Part shown: positions 44,762 to 54,617 of the stretch, piece after piece | Numbering within the stretch: position 1 is the first letter of the stretch | How the letters are laid out: each line of letters opens with the position of its first letter | Assembly (NCBI GenBank): GCA_043739385.1 | Contig: JAYUED010000027.1 | Location: forward strand, 78,037-142,036 | Direction: 5' to 3' | DNA: 64,000 nucleotides | Source: Defluviibacillus sp043739385 | GTDB lineage: Bacteria > Pseudomonadota > Gammaproteobacteria > Burkholderiales > Burkholderiaceae_C | Notes under the pieces: model-generated | Told to the model about the DNA's origin: nothing | Databases searched by the model: none | The model's input: the letters and a program-made list of their open reading frames with translations, nothing else | Made by a program: the position numbers and the translations under genes

Positions 44762-45208
44762 TCACCCTACCTCGTCGACCAGAGCCCGAAATGCATCCAT
44801 ATCCTCAAAGTTTCGATACACGCTTGCAAAGCGTACATAGGCCACTTTGTCCAGTTTCTTGAGTTCACGCATCACCAATTCACCAATGCTGGCTGAGGCT
44901 ACTTCGCGCAGACCCAAGTTGAGCAACCGTTCTTCAATCCTCTCTACAGCACCATCGACTTGCTCAGTGCTAACGGGGCGTTTGCGCAGCGCCAAGTTCA
45001 TGCTGGCGAGGAGTTTGATGCGTTCGTAATCAATCCTGCGGCCATCTTTTTTGACAATAGCTGGGAAGTTCACATCGGGGCGCTCATAGGTGGTGAAGCG
45101 CTTTTCGCAACTGCCGCATTGGCGGCGGCGGCGGATGAAATCCCCTTCCTCAGCAATTCGCGTTTCAACGACTTGCGTTTCGGCGTGACTACAGAAGGGG
45201 CATTTCAT
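44762..45208 (-). CDS. nrdR: Transcriptional repressor NrdR
   Basis: A 148-residue repressor of ribonucleotide reductase genes. The zinc ribbon has Cys3, Cys6, Cys31 and Cys34 (MKCPFC ... CGSC), followed by an ATP-cone domain (about 48-138: PAIVKKDGRRIDYERIK). No nrd operon is nearby. It lies 23 bases after glyA on the same strand, a common arrangement in proteobacteria. Length and motifs are normal. Confidence 0.97.
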   Translation of the reverse strand: MKCPFCSHAETQVVETRIAEEGDFIRRRRQCGSCEKRFTTYERPDVNFPAIVKKDGRRIDYERIKLLASMNLALRKRPVSTEQVDGAVERIEERLLNLGLREVASASIGELVMRELKKLDKVAYVRFASVYRNFEDMDAFRALVDEVG

Positions 45209-45231
45209 GGGGGCTCAATAGAGGTGCAGAT

Positions 45232-46488
<1,257 letters not shown>

Positions 46489-46515
46489 GGCAGTCCTTCA
46501 GACGGTATGCCTTGC

Positions 46516-46550
46516 AGTAAAAGCAGATCGGAGGTTGATGTCCTTTTACT
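46516..46550 (-). promoter_or_regulatory. Hairpin in the glyA leader (candidate expression platform)
   Basis: On the minus strand AGTAAAAG (46543-46550) pairs with CTTTTACT (46516-46523), an 8-bp stem with a 19-base loop. The loop contains AACCTCCGAT (46527-46536), which is perfectly complementary to ATCGGAGGTT lying before the aptamer (46665-46674). The two pairings cannot easily coexist, so they could be the switching element. The glyA ribosome site lies 16 bases downstream. Confidence 0.5.
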
Positions 46551-46555
46551 TTCCT

Positions 46556-46657
46556 ACAAGGGCTGCCCAGGCGAACGGCTGAACACCTTGGGGCTGCTGC
46601 CCTACGGCGGTACGCTTCCCAGTGGTTGCCACACGGTTGTGTGAGTCCACGTCAGCA
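46556..46657 (-). ncRNA. ZTP (pfl-motif) riboswitch upstream of glyA
   Basis: On the minus strand the leader contains the pfl/ZTP aptamer signature: GACGTGGACTCACACAACC, the hairpin GTGTGG-CAA-CCAC, the GGGAAGCGT segment, a variable hairpin (GGGCAGCAGCCC), then CCGTTCGCCTGGGCAGCC. The CGCCTGGGCA core is near-invariant in this class. ZTP riboswitches sense the purine intermediate ZMP/ZTP, which rises when 10-formyl-tetrahydrofolate is low, and are often placed before glyA. The gene context fits exactly. Boundaries are approximate. Confidence 0.88.
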
Positions 46658-46723
46658 TCTGGAAAACCTCCGATGCCTATCGCCAGTTGCGTACATCGTT
46701 AGTGTAGCTGACCGTCCAGGTTA

Positions 46724-47554
46724 TCACTCCACCGAGGTGTTTAGGGCTGCTACTTTTTCGACCAACAGCTCAGTGGGTTTTGGAACGATTTGTTTGACAG
46801 TAGTGACAGGCGCTACAGCAATCGGGTTGCTGGTAGGTACCAAGCGGCCTGCAATGACCTGCTGCAAGCGCTGATTCTCTTGCAGCACTTTAATGGCGTA
46901 GCCGCCGTCATCACCACTGCTGGCGCCAACGTACTGTTTTAAACCACCTTCGAGCGATCCCGCTCTGGCGATGCAGTCTTGCAACACCTTTACGCCGACA
47001 CGTAGATTAGCAACTGGGTCAAACGCTGCGAGCTTGCCGCCAAAGCTTTCGTATTTGTCGGTATGAACCGATGTCATTACCTGCATCAAGCCTTGTGCGC
47101 CAACTGGGCTTTGGGCAAAGGGGTTGAATCCGGATTCAATTGCCATTACAGCCAAGATCAGTGTGGGCTCTAGGCGTGCATGTTTACTCACTTCAAAAGC
47201 TTCTGCAACCAGTGCGCTCACCGGCTCTGGAGCGACGCGGTATTTTTTACTCAACCAGAAGGCGAGAGTCGCTTGTGATTTAGGCAAGTTATTGGGGTTG
47301 GTTGCGGTAGCGCGGTCAGTGGCATCAACCTCGATTTCCATTCCCACAGCCTCTGCTTGACGTGCTTGCAGCCATTCCATCAGCTGCATTTCTCCGGTTT
47401 GACGCAATTCAGGTTGGGCCAACAGGCCAAGCACGGTGAAAACCACCGCCAAGCCCAAAAGGGCAAACCCATTATGGGTTAAGTTAAAAACACCTTTGGT
47501 GACGAAAGACGCAGTGTCTTTGGCACGCTGGGTGAGCTTGTTGAAAGCTGTCAT
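46724..47554 (-). CDS. Lytic murein transglycosylase (SLT domain)
   Basis: A 276-residue protein with one N-terminal membrane helix (about 28-46) and an SLT domain (about 120-235) with the catalytic glutamate in AIESGFNPFAQSPVGAQGLMQVM and the family closing pattern YVGASSGDDGGYAIKVLQENQRL. It cleaves peptidoglycan between MurNAc and GlcNAc. AGAGGA lies 6 bases before the ATG. It is the first gene of the long minus-strand run and precedes the glyA leader. Confidence 0.92.
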   Translation of the reverse strand: MTAFNKLTQRAKDTASFVTKGVFNLTHNGFALLGLAVVFTVLGLLAQPELRQTGEMQLMEWLQARQAEAVGMEIEVDATDRATATNPNNLPKSQATLAFWLSKKYRVAPEPVSALVAEAFEVSKHARLEPTLILAVMAIESGFNPFAQSPVGAQGLMQVMTSVHTDKYESFGGKLAAFDPVANLRVGVKVLQDCIARAGSLEGGLKQYVGASSGDDGGYAIKVLQENQRLQQVIAGRLVPTSNPIAVAPVTTVKQIVPKPTELLVEKVAALNTSVE

Positions 47555-47966
47555 AGCATTTCCTCTGCTCGCGAGCGCTCAATGTTGGGAAGCCGCTGAG
47601 GCTCCAAAAACAAGGGCACCCGTTTGTTTAAGGTACGCAATTTCGACTGCTGCGGGCGCTGCCATGACGGCAACTGCTGGGGTATGCAGCAACAAAATTT
47701 AGCCGGGATCGGCAGCGAATACGGGTATTCCCGGGTCAACGACGCGGGATTGGCGGATTCTAGGAGGCATCGATATGTCAAGTCAACAATAAAAAATAGA
47801 TTCTTTATTACTATTAGTTACATAGACAGTGCTGTGAATGGCCATTTCACCCCTAGGGCTAACAGCTTTGGTGCGCCTCAATCCACATGTGAAATTAACG
47901 TAAATTGAGGCGAAATCGAGATAAATTGGATAAAAAACCTGTGTATTTCCACAGAAAATAACCGCC
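47555..47966. other. 412-base divergent intergenic region
   Basis: This gap separates the transglycosylase gene from the AsmA-like gene. Near the left end is the palindrome GCTCGCGAGC (47567-47576). The right half is AT-rich and holds a perfect 9-bp inverted repeat, CGCCTCAAT (47874-47882) with ATTGAGGCG (47904-47912), 21 bases apart, plus CTGTG-N6-CACAG just before the downstream start. Small open frames exist on both strands, but none has good support. Promoters for both neighbours should lie here. Confidence 0.5.
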
Positions 47967-50900
47967 ATGAACTCAGTAACCCTTCCAAAACCCGTCTACA
48001 GAGGGCTTCGCACAGGCCTTAAAGCCTTGGCGCTTGGCGTCACGCTAATGGCCGTTTTGTGGGGAAGCAGCATTGCTTGGTTGCCGTGGCTGGTCAAGCG
48101 CGAGATAGTGGCTCTGGGCAGTGAAAAGCTGGGCCGTGCAGTCAGTGTCGCGGACGTGCAGTTCTCCCCTTGGTCACTCACATTAAGTATGGACGGTTTG
48201 GCGGTGGCGGCCGTAGGCGGCGGCATCCCGCAGCTGAGTGTGAAGCGCATAGTTGTGACTGCCGCTATAGATTCCCTTTGGCGCATCGCCCCTGTTGTGG
48301 ATGCCATCACCGTAGATGCCCCCCAGCTAAGGCTGACCCGCCAGTCTCATGGGGGCTATGACATAGATGACATTCTGGCTCGTCTCGTGAAATCTGAATC
48401 TACGAAGCCAGAGAAGCCCGTGCTGTTTGCGCTTTACAACCTTTTGCTAACCGAAGGCACGGTAGATTTCGCGGATCAAGATCGTGTGCACACCCTGCGC
48501 AACTTGCACATTGCTATCCCGTTTTTAAGTAATTTGCCCTCGCAGCGCACGGTGAATGTGTCGCCCCGCCTTACTTTTGTGCTCAACGGCAGCCATTTTG
48601 ACTCTGCGGCTGAAGGTACGCCGTTTGCCCAAACCCGAAAAACCGAGGCGACGCTAAAAGTGGAGGGTCTAGATTTCAAGCCTTACTTGCCTTATTTGCC
48701 CGCCACACTGCCATTCAAGCTGCAAGCGGGATTGCTGGATGTGGACGTGAAGCTGGGTTTCGAGCAGGTTCCGGATACTCGTGTACGCCTCGGTGGCATG
48801 GTGGCGGTCCACAAGCTGAATATCGCCACCCCTGCGAGTCAGCCTTTGTTGGCGTTGGACAGCTTGACGGTTGGGTTGTCGGACGTGCGCCCGCTAGAGA
48901 AAATCATCAAACTGGAAGCGATCGAAGTGCAAGCACCGCATTTGACTTTGCAGCGCGAGGCTGATGGGCAACTGCAATGGCCTCGAACTGTTGCGACGGC
49001 GATTGCCGTGCCTCACCGAGAAAGTACGCCTAAATCCACAGCTGAAAATGGCCAACTGAAAAATAGGGTGGGGAGCCTAGACGTCAAATCTACGCCCAGT
49101 GCATGGCAGGTGGAGCTAAAACGCTTTTTGCTCACCGACGGTGCGTTAACGTGGGTCGATACCAGTATTCAGCCTAAAGCGAATCTAGGCCTGAATCGCT
49201 TGACGCTTCAAGCCACGAACTTGGCATGGCCAATGAAGCAAGCGGTGCCATTCCACGGTGTCGCCAGCATGGACGGTACCGGGGCCCCTGGGCAGTTCAC
49301 CATCAACGGTACTGCCAGTCTGCACGCCGCTCACATTACCGCCACGGTGGCCGACCTGCCCATAGCTGTGGCATCAAGTTACCTTAGCCCGTATCTGGTG
49401 CCTCGGTTGCAAGGCCAGTTGAACAGCGAATTTGGACTGGATTGGAAGGCAGAAGGCAACGACTTGAGTCTGTCCATCCCCAAGCTCACTCTGACCCAAT
49501 TGGCTTTGGTTGATAGCGCAGCACTTCCCGTCAAATCTGCACCCAAACCTAGTGCTGGCAAGGTACTCGCTTCAGTGCAGCGCGTAGAGCTGACGTCGAC
49601 AACCGTGCAGCTTAGCAAGCAAGAGGTGAGCATCTCTGCCATCACGGTGAAGAATCCCAATACCAGCCTAGCGCGCGATGCAGACTTGCACTGGATGTTT
49701 GAGCGTTGGTTGAAAACGGCCGTCTCTGAAAAACCCGTAAAAACTGCAAAAACCGTGTCGCAAGCTTTGAGTCCTATCCAAGCTGCTCCACTATGGAGAG
49801 TCGTTATCGCCGATCTCGGCGTGGAGGGGGGGGCAATCAATTTTTCGGACAAAGCCAATATTCAGCCTGTTCAGTTGGATATGACGGCCATCAAACTCAA
49901 CTTGAAAAACATCTCAACTGGCAACGACAAGTCCTTGCCACTTAACTTTAGCGCCAATATTGCTGCCGGACAGCAAGCTCCAGGCTCACTGGCAGTACGG
50001 GGAGCGTTAACTTTAGTGCCGCTGGCCTTGACTGCGACTGTAGACGCTAAACGCCTGCCTGTTCACGCTGTAGTGCCCTATGCCGCAGGCCTGCTGAACT
50101 TGGAGATGGTACGCGCCGACACCAGCTACCTGGGTCAAGTGCAATTTCGCCAAACACCTTTAGGCCCTCAGATCGCCCTCAAAGGGGACTTGAATGTGGA
50201 GGACTTCCATGCAAATTCCCAAGTTGACACCCTAGTAGCTGAGCGCACCCGAGCGCAAGCCAACGGTACGGCTGAGGACACCAGTAATACGTTGCTGAGC
50301 TGGAAAGCGCTCGCCGTGCGCGGACTGACCGTGAAGTTAATGCCCAACGCAGCCACCCAAGTGGGGATGAAGGAAACCGTGCTGTCCGATTTTTTTGCTC
50401 GGCTCATCCTTCACGAAAACGGGCGACTCAATTTACAAGACTTGGTGAACAAGGGCCCAGTGCTTGCGCCTTCTGCCCCTCCTGCCCCTCCTATGCCTCC
50501 TGGGGGCGTCACGTCCCCCACTTCAGCTATTGTTCATGTCGGTCCCGTCAGCCTGCTAAATGGCAAGGTCTACTTCTCAGATCATTTCGTAAAGCCTAAC
50601 TACTCTGCGGATTTAACGGAGTTGACAGGGCGGCTCAGTGCTTTTTCGTCCGATTCCTCGATGGACGCGGGTGGTGTCCAATTGGCTGATCTCTCTTTGC
50701 GAGGCCGCGCAGAAGGCTCTGCCTCCCTAGAGATCGTCGGCAAACTGAACCCACTGGCGAATCCGTTAGCGTTGGATATTCAGGGCAAAGTGCGTGATTT
50801 GGAGTTGCCGCCGCTCTCCACCTATGCCATCAAATACGTGGGTCACGGCATCGAGCGTGGCAAGCTCAGTCTGGATGTGAACTATCTCGTTAAACCCGAT

Positions 50901-51698
50901 GGGCAACTTAGCGCGAGCAACAAGCTGGTATTGAATCAGCTCAGTTTTGGCGATGAAGTCAAGGGCGCAACGGCCAGCTTGCCAGTCAAGTTGGCCGTTG
51001 CGTTGCTGGCCGATCGCAATGGCGTGATCGACTTGGATTTGCCCCTCAGCGGCTCGCTGAATGACCCGCAGTTCCGGATGGGTCCGTTAATTTTCAAAAT
51101 TATTCTGAATGTGATTGGTAAGGCCTTGACCGCACCCTTCAGCTTGTTGTCTGGTGCATTTGGCGGAGGCGACGGGGACCAGAGTGTCGTGGCTTTCGCG
51201 CCAGGCAGCGCCCTTTTGACTGCCGACGCGCAACAAAACCTGGACAAAATCGCCAAGGCGTTGATCGACCGCCCTGCGCTGCGCATGACGGTGGTGGGTA
51301 CTGCTAATTTAGAAGCTGAGCGCGATGCTTTTCAGCGTGAACGCTTGAACTCTTTGCTCTTGGCGCAAAAAGAACCAGGGGCTACGGCTGTTGCTGCTGC
51401 CGAATACCCCTTACTGCTGAAGGCGCTCTACAAGCGCACGGACATGCCCAAGCCACGTAACGCCATTGGTATGAGTAAAGACCTGTCTGATATAGAAATG
51501 GCGAATTTACTGCTTGCTAACTTGACTGTTTCGCCAGACAACATGCGTCAACTGGCGGCGCAGCGGGCTGTGGCTGTACGGGATTATTTGGTGAGCAAGG
51601 CGCTGCCAATTGATCGTTTGTTCCTGGGGGCGCCAAAGGCAGCGACAGCCGATGACAGGGTAAGTCCACGCGCAGAATTGAGTTTGGCGATGCCCTAG
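47967..51698 (+). CDS. AsmA-like DUF748 protein
   Basis: A 1243-residue envelope protein. One N-terminal membrane helix (about 20-45) is followed by a very long beta-rich region with repeated short segments (LSMDGLAVAA, IKLEAIEVQAPHLTLQREADG, and so on), including an AsmA-type start and DUF748 towards the C-terminus. The tail (about 1075-1243) has an OmpA-like look (VAFAPGSALLTADAQQNLDKIAKALID) typical of DUF748. Such proteins form bridge-like lipid transport paths between membranes in other bacteria; the role here is inferred. The Pro-rich hinge (APSAPPAPPMPPGG) near residue 838 is notable. The DUF349 gene follows. Confidence 0.9.
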   Translation: MNSVTLPKPVYRGLRTGLKALALGVTLMAVLWGSSIAWLPWLVKREIVALGSEKLGRAVSVADVQFSPWSLTLSMDGLAVAAVGGGIPQLSVKRIVVTAAIDSLWRIAPVVDAITVDAPQLRLTRQSHGGYDIDDILARLVKSESTKPEKPVLFALYNLLLTEGTVDFADQDRVHTLRNLHIAIPFLSNLPSQRTVNVSPRLTFVLNGSHFDSAAEGTPFAQTRKTEATLKVEGLDFKPYLPYLPATLPFKLQAGLLDVDVKLGFEQVPDTRVRLGGMVAVHKLNIATPASQPLLALDSLTVGLSDVRPLEKIIKLEAIEVQAPHLTLQREADGQLQWPRTVATAIAVPHRESTPKSTAENGQLKNRVGSLDVKSTPSAWQVELKRFLLTDGALTWVDTSIQPKANLGLNRLTLQATNLAWPMKQAVPFHGVASMDGTGAPGQFTINGTASLHAAHITATVADLPIAVASSYLSPYLVPRLQGQLNSEFGLDWKAEGNDLSLSIPKLTLTQLALVDSAALPVKSAPKPSAGKVLASVQRVELTSTTVQLSKQEVSISAITVKNPNTSLARDADLHWMFERWLKTAVSEKPVKTAKTVSQALSPIQAAPLWRVVIADLGVEGGAINFSDKANIQPVQLDMTAIKLNLKNISTGNDKSLPLNFSANIAAGQQAPGSLAVRGALTLVPLALTATVDAKRLPVHAVVPYAAGLLNLEMVRADTSYLGQVQFRQTPLGPQIALKGDLNVEDFHANSQVDTLVAERTRAQANGTAEDTSNTLLSWKALAVRGLTVKLMPNAATQVGMKETVLSDFFARLILHENGRLNLQDLVNKGPVLAPSAPPAPPMPPGGVTSPTSAIVHVGPVSLLNGKVYFSDHFVKPNYSADLTELTGRLSAFSSDSSMDAGGVQLADLSLRGRAEGSASLEIVGKLNPLANPLALDIQGKVRDLELPPLSTYAIKYVGHGIERGKLSLDVNYLVKPDGQLSASNKLVLNQLSFGDEVKGATASLPVKLAVALLADRNGVIDLDLPLSGSLNDPQFRMGPLIFKIILNVIGKALTAPFSLLSGAFGGGDGDQSVVAFAPGSALLTADAQQNLDKIAKALIDRPALRMTVVGTANLEAERDAFQRERLNSLLLAQKEPGATAVAAAEYPLLLKALYKRTDMPKPRNAIGMSKDLSDIEMANLLLANLTVSPDNMRQLAAQRAVAVRDYLVSKALPIDRLFLGAPKAATADDRVSPRAELSLAMP

Positions 51699-51725
51699 AT
51701 GACAGCGTAGATAATAGAGGGTTAA

Positions 51726-51742
51726 GCAGCGTTCGACGCTGC
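51726..51742 (+). repeat. Hairpin before the DUF349 gene
   Basis: GCAGCGT-TCG-ACGCTGC is a perfect 7-bp stem with a 3-base loop (51726-51742), located between the AsmA-like and DUF349 genes. It is not followed by a T tract, so it may be a leader hairpin and not a terminator. Confidence 0.45.
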
Positions 51743-51776
51743 GTCCTATTTGCCCTTAGAAGAAGCCTCTGCCGCC

Positions 51777-54548
51777 ATGTCTGCCTCCTCCAAATCTACT
51801 GATACTCCTTCGCTCGACAAACTGACCCATGGCGCATTTTCTGCCGCCACGTCCAGCGAGCGTGCCGCCCGCATCCGCGATTGGTTGGCCACTGAGCCCA
51901 CGCAGGAGGAGATGCAAGATGTCTTCAAAGAGCTGCAAACCCGCGACAAGGGTGCTGCAAAGCCTCTGCGTGAAAAACTCGATGAAATCAAGCGTGCCAA
52001 GGGCCAGGAGCTGCTGGCGGTGGAATGGGCCGCGCGTGCTAACGCATTGCTGGCTTTGCCTCGCCTCAACATTGCTGACGCTTTGGCATGGCAGCGCGAT
52101 GCCGCCAAAAACGGCGCACCATTGAGCCGCGAGCCATTGTCTTTGCTTAAAGTTCAATTGACAGAGCGCGTCAAAGGCATCGAAGATTTGCAACACCGCG
52201 TGCAAGTGCAGCGCGAAGCTGCTGTGTTGTTGGCGCAGCGCATTGAAGTGCTGTCGACCAAGCCCTGGCGCGATGCCCAAGCTGCGCTTGAGGTGTTGGG
52301 TCCTGATGTGGCCCATTGGCAAGACCAGGCTGCAGCGTTGGTAGCTGACGCCGGCTGGGTCAGCGTGGATGCTAAGTTTCCTACGCTGCTTGACGCCTCC
52401 AAGGCGCAACTGCTTGTGGTTTGGGATGCGTTTGGCGCAGCTGTAGCCTTGGCTGTGACTGCCGGTGCTGATACCACCGCGCCCTTGCCGCCAGTGCCTG
52501 TGTGGGCTGACGAGTTGCGCATCTCCCGTGGTGGTTCGGTAGATGCTGAGCCGAAAGCACCTCGTCCTCCCAAAGCCCCAATTGATCCTGAAGTTCGCGC
52601 TAAGTCTACGCAGACTGTGCGTGATGCGCTCTTGAAATTAGAGCAAGAAGTCGCCTTGGGCCATGGCAAAGCTAGCACTAGCGCCGCAGCGGCGATGCGT
52701 AGTACGCTCAAGGAGCATGGCCGCCTGATCGACGATGCGTTAGAAACCCAAGCGCATGCAGCCTTGGCCGCTGCTGGTGAACTAGAAGGGTGGCAACGCT
52801 GGCGTGCCGACCAATTGCGTGAGGAGCTGGTCGGTAAGGCCGAAGCCATGCTGAACCGTCCTGAAGGTCAAGCTCTGGGTGGGCGTAAAGTGCAAGAAAC
52901 CCTGCGCACCCTGCGTGACCAGTGGAAGCAAACCGACCAAGGTGGTGTGCCCAATCATGCCCTGTGGAAGCGTTTTGATGAGGCCTGCAACGAAGCCTAC
53001 AAAGTGGTTGAAGTGTGGCTGGAAAAGGTCAAAGCCGAGTCTGCCGAGCACCGTGCTCAGCGCTTGGCCCTGATTGAAGAGCTGAAAGCTTGGACGCAGC
53101 GCAACGTTGAGCGCACTGAGCCGCACGAATGGAAAGCCTTTAACCGTGCGCTGTACCAGTTCGGCGACCGCTGGCGCGATTCTGGTCATGTGGGCGAAAA
53201 AATGTTTGCTGAGCTGCAACCATTGTGGAAAGAAACCTTCCAGGCTGCCGCTGCGCCGATTGAAACCGCCCAAAAGCAAAGCGTGCTGATTCGCCAAGCC
53301 ATGGTTCAAGAAGCTGTTGCCTTGGGCGAAGCGCCCATGCTGAATATTGATGCCGTCAAAAGCTTGCAACACCGCTGGCAAACCGAGGCGCAAACGGTGC
53401 CGCTGGACCGCAAGTTCGAGCAAAAGCTGTGGGACAGTTTCCGCAAACCCATTGATGATGCCTTCAATCGCAAGACCCTGGAGCGTGAAAAGGCCGCTTC
53501 CTCGCTCAGCGAGCGCGACCGCATGGTGCTGGATGCTGCCAAAGCGCTGGATCTTGCCAATGCCAGCGGCGATGCTCAAAAAATTCGTGCGGCTGTGGCC
53601 GGTCTCGAAGCTGCCTTGCGCGGCCAAGCCCAGGCCCAAGCTGTGGTGGAAGTGGCGGCCAAGGCAGAGAATGCACAAAATAATCCATTGGCTCAAGTTG
53701 AATCTACCGAATCAGCTGCAGAAAATGTAGCAAATACAGCAACTGGCGAGGCTACAGATGTGGCGCATGTTTCTGATGCTGCTACTGCGCAAGAAGCTGC
53801 AGCTGACGAAGCGATTTCTGCACCTGCCCCCGTTGCTGAGCCCGCACCAGCTCCCAAAGTGGTCAAAGCCGTGGTGGCTGTGCGTGGCGATGACCGTCCG
53901 GGCATGAAGAAGTCAGAGCCCGTACCCGCTACTGGTCGCGGTGGTAAGTTTGGTGACCGCAAAGATGCAGGCGCAGGGCGCGGCGGATTTGGCGCTGACC
54001 GTGGGCCTCGTACTGGTGCGGCTCCCGGTGGTAATTTTGGTGATCGTGGTCCTCGCTTTGGCGATCGTCCGGCCTTTGAAGACCGTGGCCCTCGCTTGGG
54101 AGATGTAGCCTTTCGCGCCCAGCGTGAAGCGTTAGAGCGTGCTGACATGGCCCTGCGCAAACTTGCCGCTCAAGCCCACGGTGAAACCCTTACCCAGCTG
54201 ATGACAGCGTGGGAAACCCGCGATGCCTCCCATGTGCCTAGCCTTCAGGACTTGGGCCGTGGTGTGTCGCCTGCTGTTCGCAGTGCCTGGGTGCAAGCGC
54301 TGGGTACTTCCAATGCGAGCGGTGGTGCTGAGGCGCTGTTGCGTTTGGAAATGGCCGCTGAGGTGCCTACGCCTGCTGAGCACCTTTCTGCCCGACGCCT
54401 GCTCCAGCTCCAGTTGCTGACCCGTCGTAATGACCCGCCACCAGCCCAAACCTGGGGCCAAGACGCAGCAAAAGTGTTGTCCAGTCCGTTTAATGCAGAT
54501 GAAGCACGGCGTGTTCAAAATGTATTGAAAGCCTTGCTTAAGCGTTGA
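51777..54548 (+). CDS. DUF349-domain protein with an RGG-like tail
   Basis: A 923-residue mostly helical protein of unknown function. DUF349 repeats can be recognised by conserved Trp-Lys and Leu segments (about 340-600, e.g. TLRDQWKQTDQGG, HEWKAFNRALYQFGDRWRDSG, LQPLWKETF). A Val/Ala/Glu linker follows, then a Gly/Arg/Asp-rich low-complexity tract (about 720-775) with repeated GDRGPR and GRGG units that resembles RNA-binding RGG regions. A helical C-terminal domain ends the protein. The ATG at 51777 is preferred to a TTG at 51750. No enzymatic motif is visible. Confidence 0.85.
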   Translation: MSASSKSTDTPSLDKLTHGAFSAATSSERAARIRDWLATEPTQEEMQDVFKELQTRDKGAAKPLREKLDEIKRAKGQELLAVEWAARANALLALPRLNIADALAWQRDAAKNGAPLSREPLSLLKVQLTERVKGIEDLQHRVQVQREAAVLLAQRIEVLSTKPWRDAQAALEVLGPDVAHWQDQAAALVADAGWVSVDAKFPTLLDASKAQLLVVWDAFGAAVALAVTAGADTTAPLPPVPVWADELRISRGGSVDAEPKAPRPPKAPIDPEVRAKSTQTVRDALLKLEQEVALGHGKASTSAAAAMRSTLKEHGRLIDDALETQAHAALAAAGELEGWQRWRADQLREELVGKAEAMLNRPEGQALGGRKVQETLRTLRDQWKQTDQGGVPNHALWKRFDEACNEAYKVVEVWLEKVKAESAEHRAQRLALIEELKAWTQRNVERTEPHEWKAFNRALYQFGDRWRDSGHVGEKMFAELQPLWKETFQAAAAPIETAQKQSVLIRQAMVQEAVALGEAPMLNIDAVKSLQHRWQTEAQTVPLDRKFEQKLWDSFRKPIDDAFNRKTLEREKAASSLSERDRMVLDAAKALDLANASGDAQKIRAAVAGLEAALRGQAQAQAVVEVAAKAENAQNNPLAQVESTESAAENVANTATGEATDVAHVSDAATAQEAAADEAISAPAPVAEPAPAPKVVKAVVAVRGDDRPGMKKSEPVPATGRGGKFGDRKDAGAGRGGFGADRGPRTGAAPGGNFGDRGPRFGDRPAFEDRGPRLGDVAFRAQREALERADMALRKLAAQAHGETLTQLMTAWETRDASHVPSLQDLGRGVSPAVRSAWVQALGTSNASGGAEALLRLEMAAEVPTPAEHLSARRLLQLQLLTRRNDPPPAQTWGQDAAKVLSSPFNADEARRVQNVLKALLKR

Positions 54549-54617
54549 GCTTGTGACCATAGGAGGGAGCGGGGCGAGGGCAGGGTACCCGCCTTTCAAC
54601 TCCCTTCTTTATCCCCC

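Noticed and set aside
47551..47781. 76-residue open frame ending in an ATGA overlap with the transglycosylase start
   Set aside because: TTG start without a ribosome site, Cys-Cys-Cys and Pro-rich composition, no recognisable family; overlap judged accidental.
47624..47908. 94-residue open frame with a CGRCH motif that looks like a haem site
   Set aside because: No signal peptide, no cytochrome fold, and the rest of the frame is unlike any family; the motif is likely chance.
52782..53696. 304-residue open frame on the minus strand opposite the DUF349 gene
   Set aside because: Antisense to a strong coding gene, no domain or ribosome site.
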